Shown: one piece after another, positions 62,407-64,000 of the stretch
How the letters are laid out: every line of letters starts with the position of its first letter
Numbering within the stretch: position 1 is the first letter of the stretch
Made by a program: the position numbers and the translations under genes
Assembly (NCBI RefSeq): GCF_003228315.1
Contig: NZ_CP029693.1
Span: forward strand, 5,738,501-5,802,500
Length of the DNA stretch: 64,000 nt
From: Pseudomonas putida
GTDB lineage: Bacteria > Pseudomonadota > Gammaproteobacteria > Pseudomonadales > Pseudomonadaceae
Direction of reading: 5' to 3'
The notes under the pieces: generated by a model
The model's database searches: none
Told to the model about the DNA's origin: nothing
The model's input: only the letters and a program-made list of their open reading frames with translations

Positions 62407-63055
62407 TTACAAGCTGTTGATTTTCGATTGGGACGGCACGCTGGCTGATTCCATTGGTCGGATTGTCGAGGCAATGCACGTTGCCTCCGAACGATCGGGT
62501 TTTCAGTTGCGTGATGACTTTGCAGTCAAGGGCATCATCGGTTTGGGCTTGCCGGAGGCGATCCGCACGCTGTATCCCGACATTGGTGATGCCGAGCTGG
62601 AAGCGTTTCGTCAGCATTACGCCGATCACTACATAGCCTCCGAGGCGGTGCCTTCGCCGCTGTTCGAGGGTGTGGTCGAGTCGATGGAGGCCTTTCGGGC
62701 CGAGGGTTATCATCTGGCGGTCGCGACTGGCAAGGCACGTCGCGGGCTGGATCGGGTGCTGAAGTCCCATGGTTGGGAAGATTACTTTGATATCACCCGT
62801 GCCGCCGACGAAACCGCCAGCAAGCCGCATCCTCTAATGCTTGAGCAGATACTTGCCCACTGTGAGGTTCATCCTGAGCAGGCGTTGATGGTCGGTGATT
62901 CGTCCTTCGATTTGCAGATGGCGCGCAATGCCGGCATGGGGTCGGTGGCGGTCAGCTATGGTGCGCAGTCCATCGAAGCACTGAAATTGTTCGAGCCGCG
63001 GTTGGCGATTGATCGCTTTTCAGAATTGCATGCCTGGCTGAATCAGCAGGCCTAA
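62393..63055 (+). CDS. HAD-superfamily phosphatase (Gph/PGP-like)
   Basis: 220-aa HAD hydrolase: motif I FDWDGTLADS, motif II VATGK, motif III SKPHPLM, motif IV VGDSSFDLQMA, with a helical cap between. GTG 62393 overlaps rluC by 14 bp. Phosphoglycolate phosphatase is the usual annotation; specificity is uncertain. Confidence 0.92.
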   Translation: MRRSDYKLLIFDWDGTLADSIGRIVEAMHVASERSGFQLRDDFAVKGIIGLGLPEAIRTLYPDIGDAELEAFRQHYADHYIASEAVPSPLFEGVVESMEAFRAEGYHLAVATGKARRGLDRVLKSHGWEDYFDITRAADETASKPHPLMLEQILAHCEVHPEQALMVGDSSFDLQMARNAGMGSVAVSYGAQSIEALKLFEPRLAIDRFSELHAWLNQQA

Positions 63056-63079
63056 TACGTTTTTGCCGGGGTAGATGGA

Positions 63080-64000
63080 ATGGCCGACGAATGGAAGGCG
63101 CCCGCGAAGTCGAGCGCAGATGGCGGTGACGAAAAAAGCTGGAAGTTGCTGGAAAAGACGCTGCTGGCAGGTGTGCAGGAGCAGCGCCGGTCCCGTCGCT
63201 GGGGGATTTTCTTCAAGCTGCTGACGTTTGTTTACCTGTTTATCGCGCTGGCGCTGTTCTCGCCGCTGATGGACATGGAGAAAGCCGCGACTCGCAGTGG
63301 TCACTACACCGCGCTGATTGATGTGACGGGCATGATCGCCGACAAGGAGCCTGCCAGCGCTGACAATATCGTCGGCAGCCTGCGTGCCGCCTTCGAGGAT
63401 GACAAGGTCAAGGGTGTCATCCTGCGTATCAACAGTCCCGGCGGCAGTCCGGTGCAGTCGGGTTACGTCTATGACGAAATTCGCCGTCTGCGCGGTCTGC
63501 ACCCGGATACCAAGCTGTATGCGGTCATATCTGATCTGGGTGCATCCGGTGCCTATTACATCGCCAGTGCCGCTGACCAGATTTACGCCGACAAGGCGAG
63601 CCTGGTGGGTTCCATTGGTGTCACCGCAGCCGGATACGGCTTTGTCGGCACCATGGAGAAACTAGGGGTCGAGCGTCGTACATACACTTCCGGCGAGCAC
63701 AAATCCTTTCTCGATCCCTTCCAGCCGCAGAAGCCTGAGGAAACCGCGTTCTGGCAAGGTGTGCTCGATACCACGCACAAGCAGTTCATCAACAGTGTCA
63801 AGCAAGGGCGCGGCGAGCGCCTGAAGGACAAGGAGCATCCGGAGCTGTTTTCCGGCCTGGTATGGTCTGGCGAGCAGGCGCTGCCGTTGGGGTTGATTGA
63901 TGGTCTGGGTAATGCCAGTTCGGTTGCCCGTGATGTGATCGGTGAAAAAGAACTGGTGGACTTCACCGTTCAGGAATCGCCGTTCGACCGGTTCTCGAAG
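63080..64000 (+). CDS. sppA: S49 signal peptide peptidase SppA-like, C-terminus cut by window edge
   Basis: First 307 residues of an inner-membrane serine protease. ATG 63080 follows a GTAGATGGA stretch and the protein starts MADEWKAPAK. One TM helix (FFKLLTFVYLFIALALF), then the S49 domain with RINSPGGSPVQS, catalytic Ser in DLGASGAYYIAS and Lys in the YTSGEHKSFLDPF segment. Short SppA form (single S49 domain). Third gene of the rluC unit. Confidence 0.93.
   Translation, partial: MADEWKAPAKSSADGGDEKSWKLLEKTLLAGVQEQRRSRRWGIFFKLLTFVYLFIALALFSPLMDMEKAATRSGHYTALIDVTGMIADKEPASADNIVGSLRAAFEDDKVKGVILRINSPGGSPVQSGYVYDEIRRLRGLHPDTKLYAVISDLGASGAYYIASAADQIYADKASLVGSIGVTAAGYGFVGTMEKLGVERRTYTSGEHKSFLDPFQPQKPEETAFWQGVLDTTHKQFINSVKQGRGERLKDKEHPELFSGLVWSGEQALPLGLIDGLGNASSVARDVIGEKELVDFTVQESPFDRFSK

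Overview
The window is chromosomal DNA of a fluorescens-type Pseudomonas. Three things point there: the high G+C bias, more than a dozen copies of the Pseudomonas REP pair (cores like GTAGGAGCGAGC...GCTCGCGA), and a core gene order comEC-exbB-exbD-lpxK-Trm112-kdsB-ptpA-murB ... rne / rluC-HAD-sppA that I know from other pseudomonads. No insertion sequence, prophage, CRISPR array or rRNA operon was seen. It is core genome with several accessory catabolic islets.

Layout. 1-2742: a divergent sulfate adenylyltransferase pair (cysD, cysN; cysN runs off the left edge) whose CysD carries about 184 extra N-terminal residues. 2743-4121: a leader ORF with a PPP motif and a hairpin in front of an EamA-type exporter. 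4262-16461: a sugar-acid islet of three transcription units, namely tctC-tctB-tctA-lysR (minus strand), MFS-amidohydrolase-pdxA2, and an enolase-superfamily L-lyxonate dehydratase followed by AraD1/GguC and alpha-ketoglutarate semialdehyde dehydrogenase. All three carry the same 20-bp T-N11-A box in the same orientation, 19 bp upstream of the proposed -35, so they look like one LysR regulon feeding 2-oxoglutarate into the TCA cycle. 16593-24902: EamA transporter, aceK, hrpA, fabH2. 25028-33633: a two-component system, pyrF, a CurA-type oxidoreductase, an SDR, a MocR regulator and an HBM-type chemoreceptor. 33763-35363: an unknown membrane-anchored protein and a duplicated tRNA-Glu/tRNA-Gly operon. 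35439-38658: AlaX-type deacylase, BesD-like non-haem iron oxygenase and LysE exporter in one direction, with a divergent LysR gene; this may make, export and protect against a modified amino acid. 38725-45092: a PA2817-like protein, fadE, a transglutaminase-like protein, GST and an ABC exporter. 45256-52762: DUF2062 protein, comEC and the overlapping envelope operon exbB-exbD-lpxK-Trm112-kdsB-ptpA-murB. 53005-57366: a four-gene molybdenum hydroxylase operon (2Fe-2S subunit, Tat-exported large subunit, XdhC, MobA-like) lying between murB and rne. 57538-64000: rne with a roughly 635-nt leader, divergent rluC, a HAD phosphatase and a partial S49 peptidase.

Gene starts were moved to internal codons where a Shine-Dalgarno sequence, a family N-terminus or an ATGA/TGATG overlap supported it. 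Family names come from motifs I could read and from memory. No database search was run.
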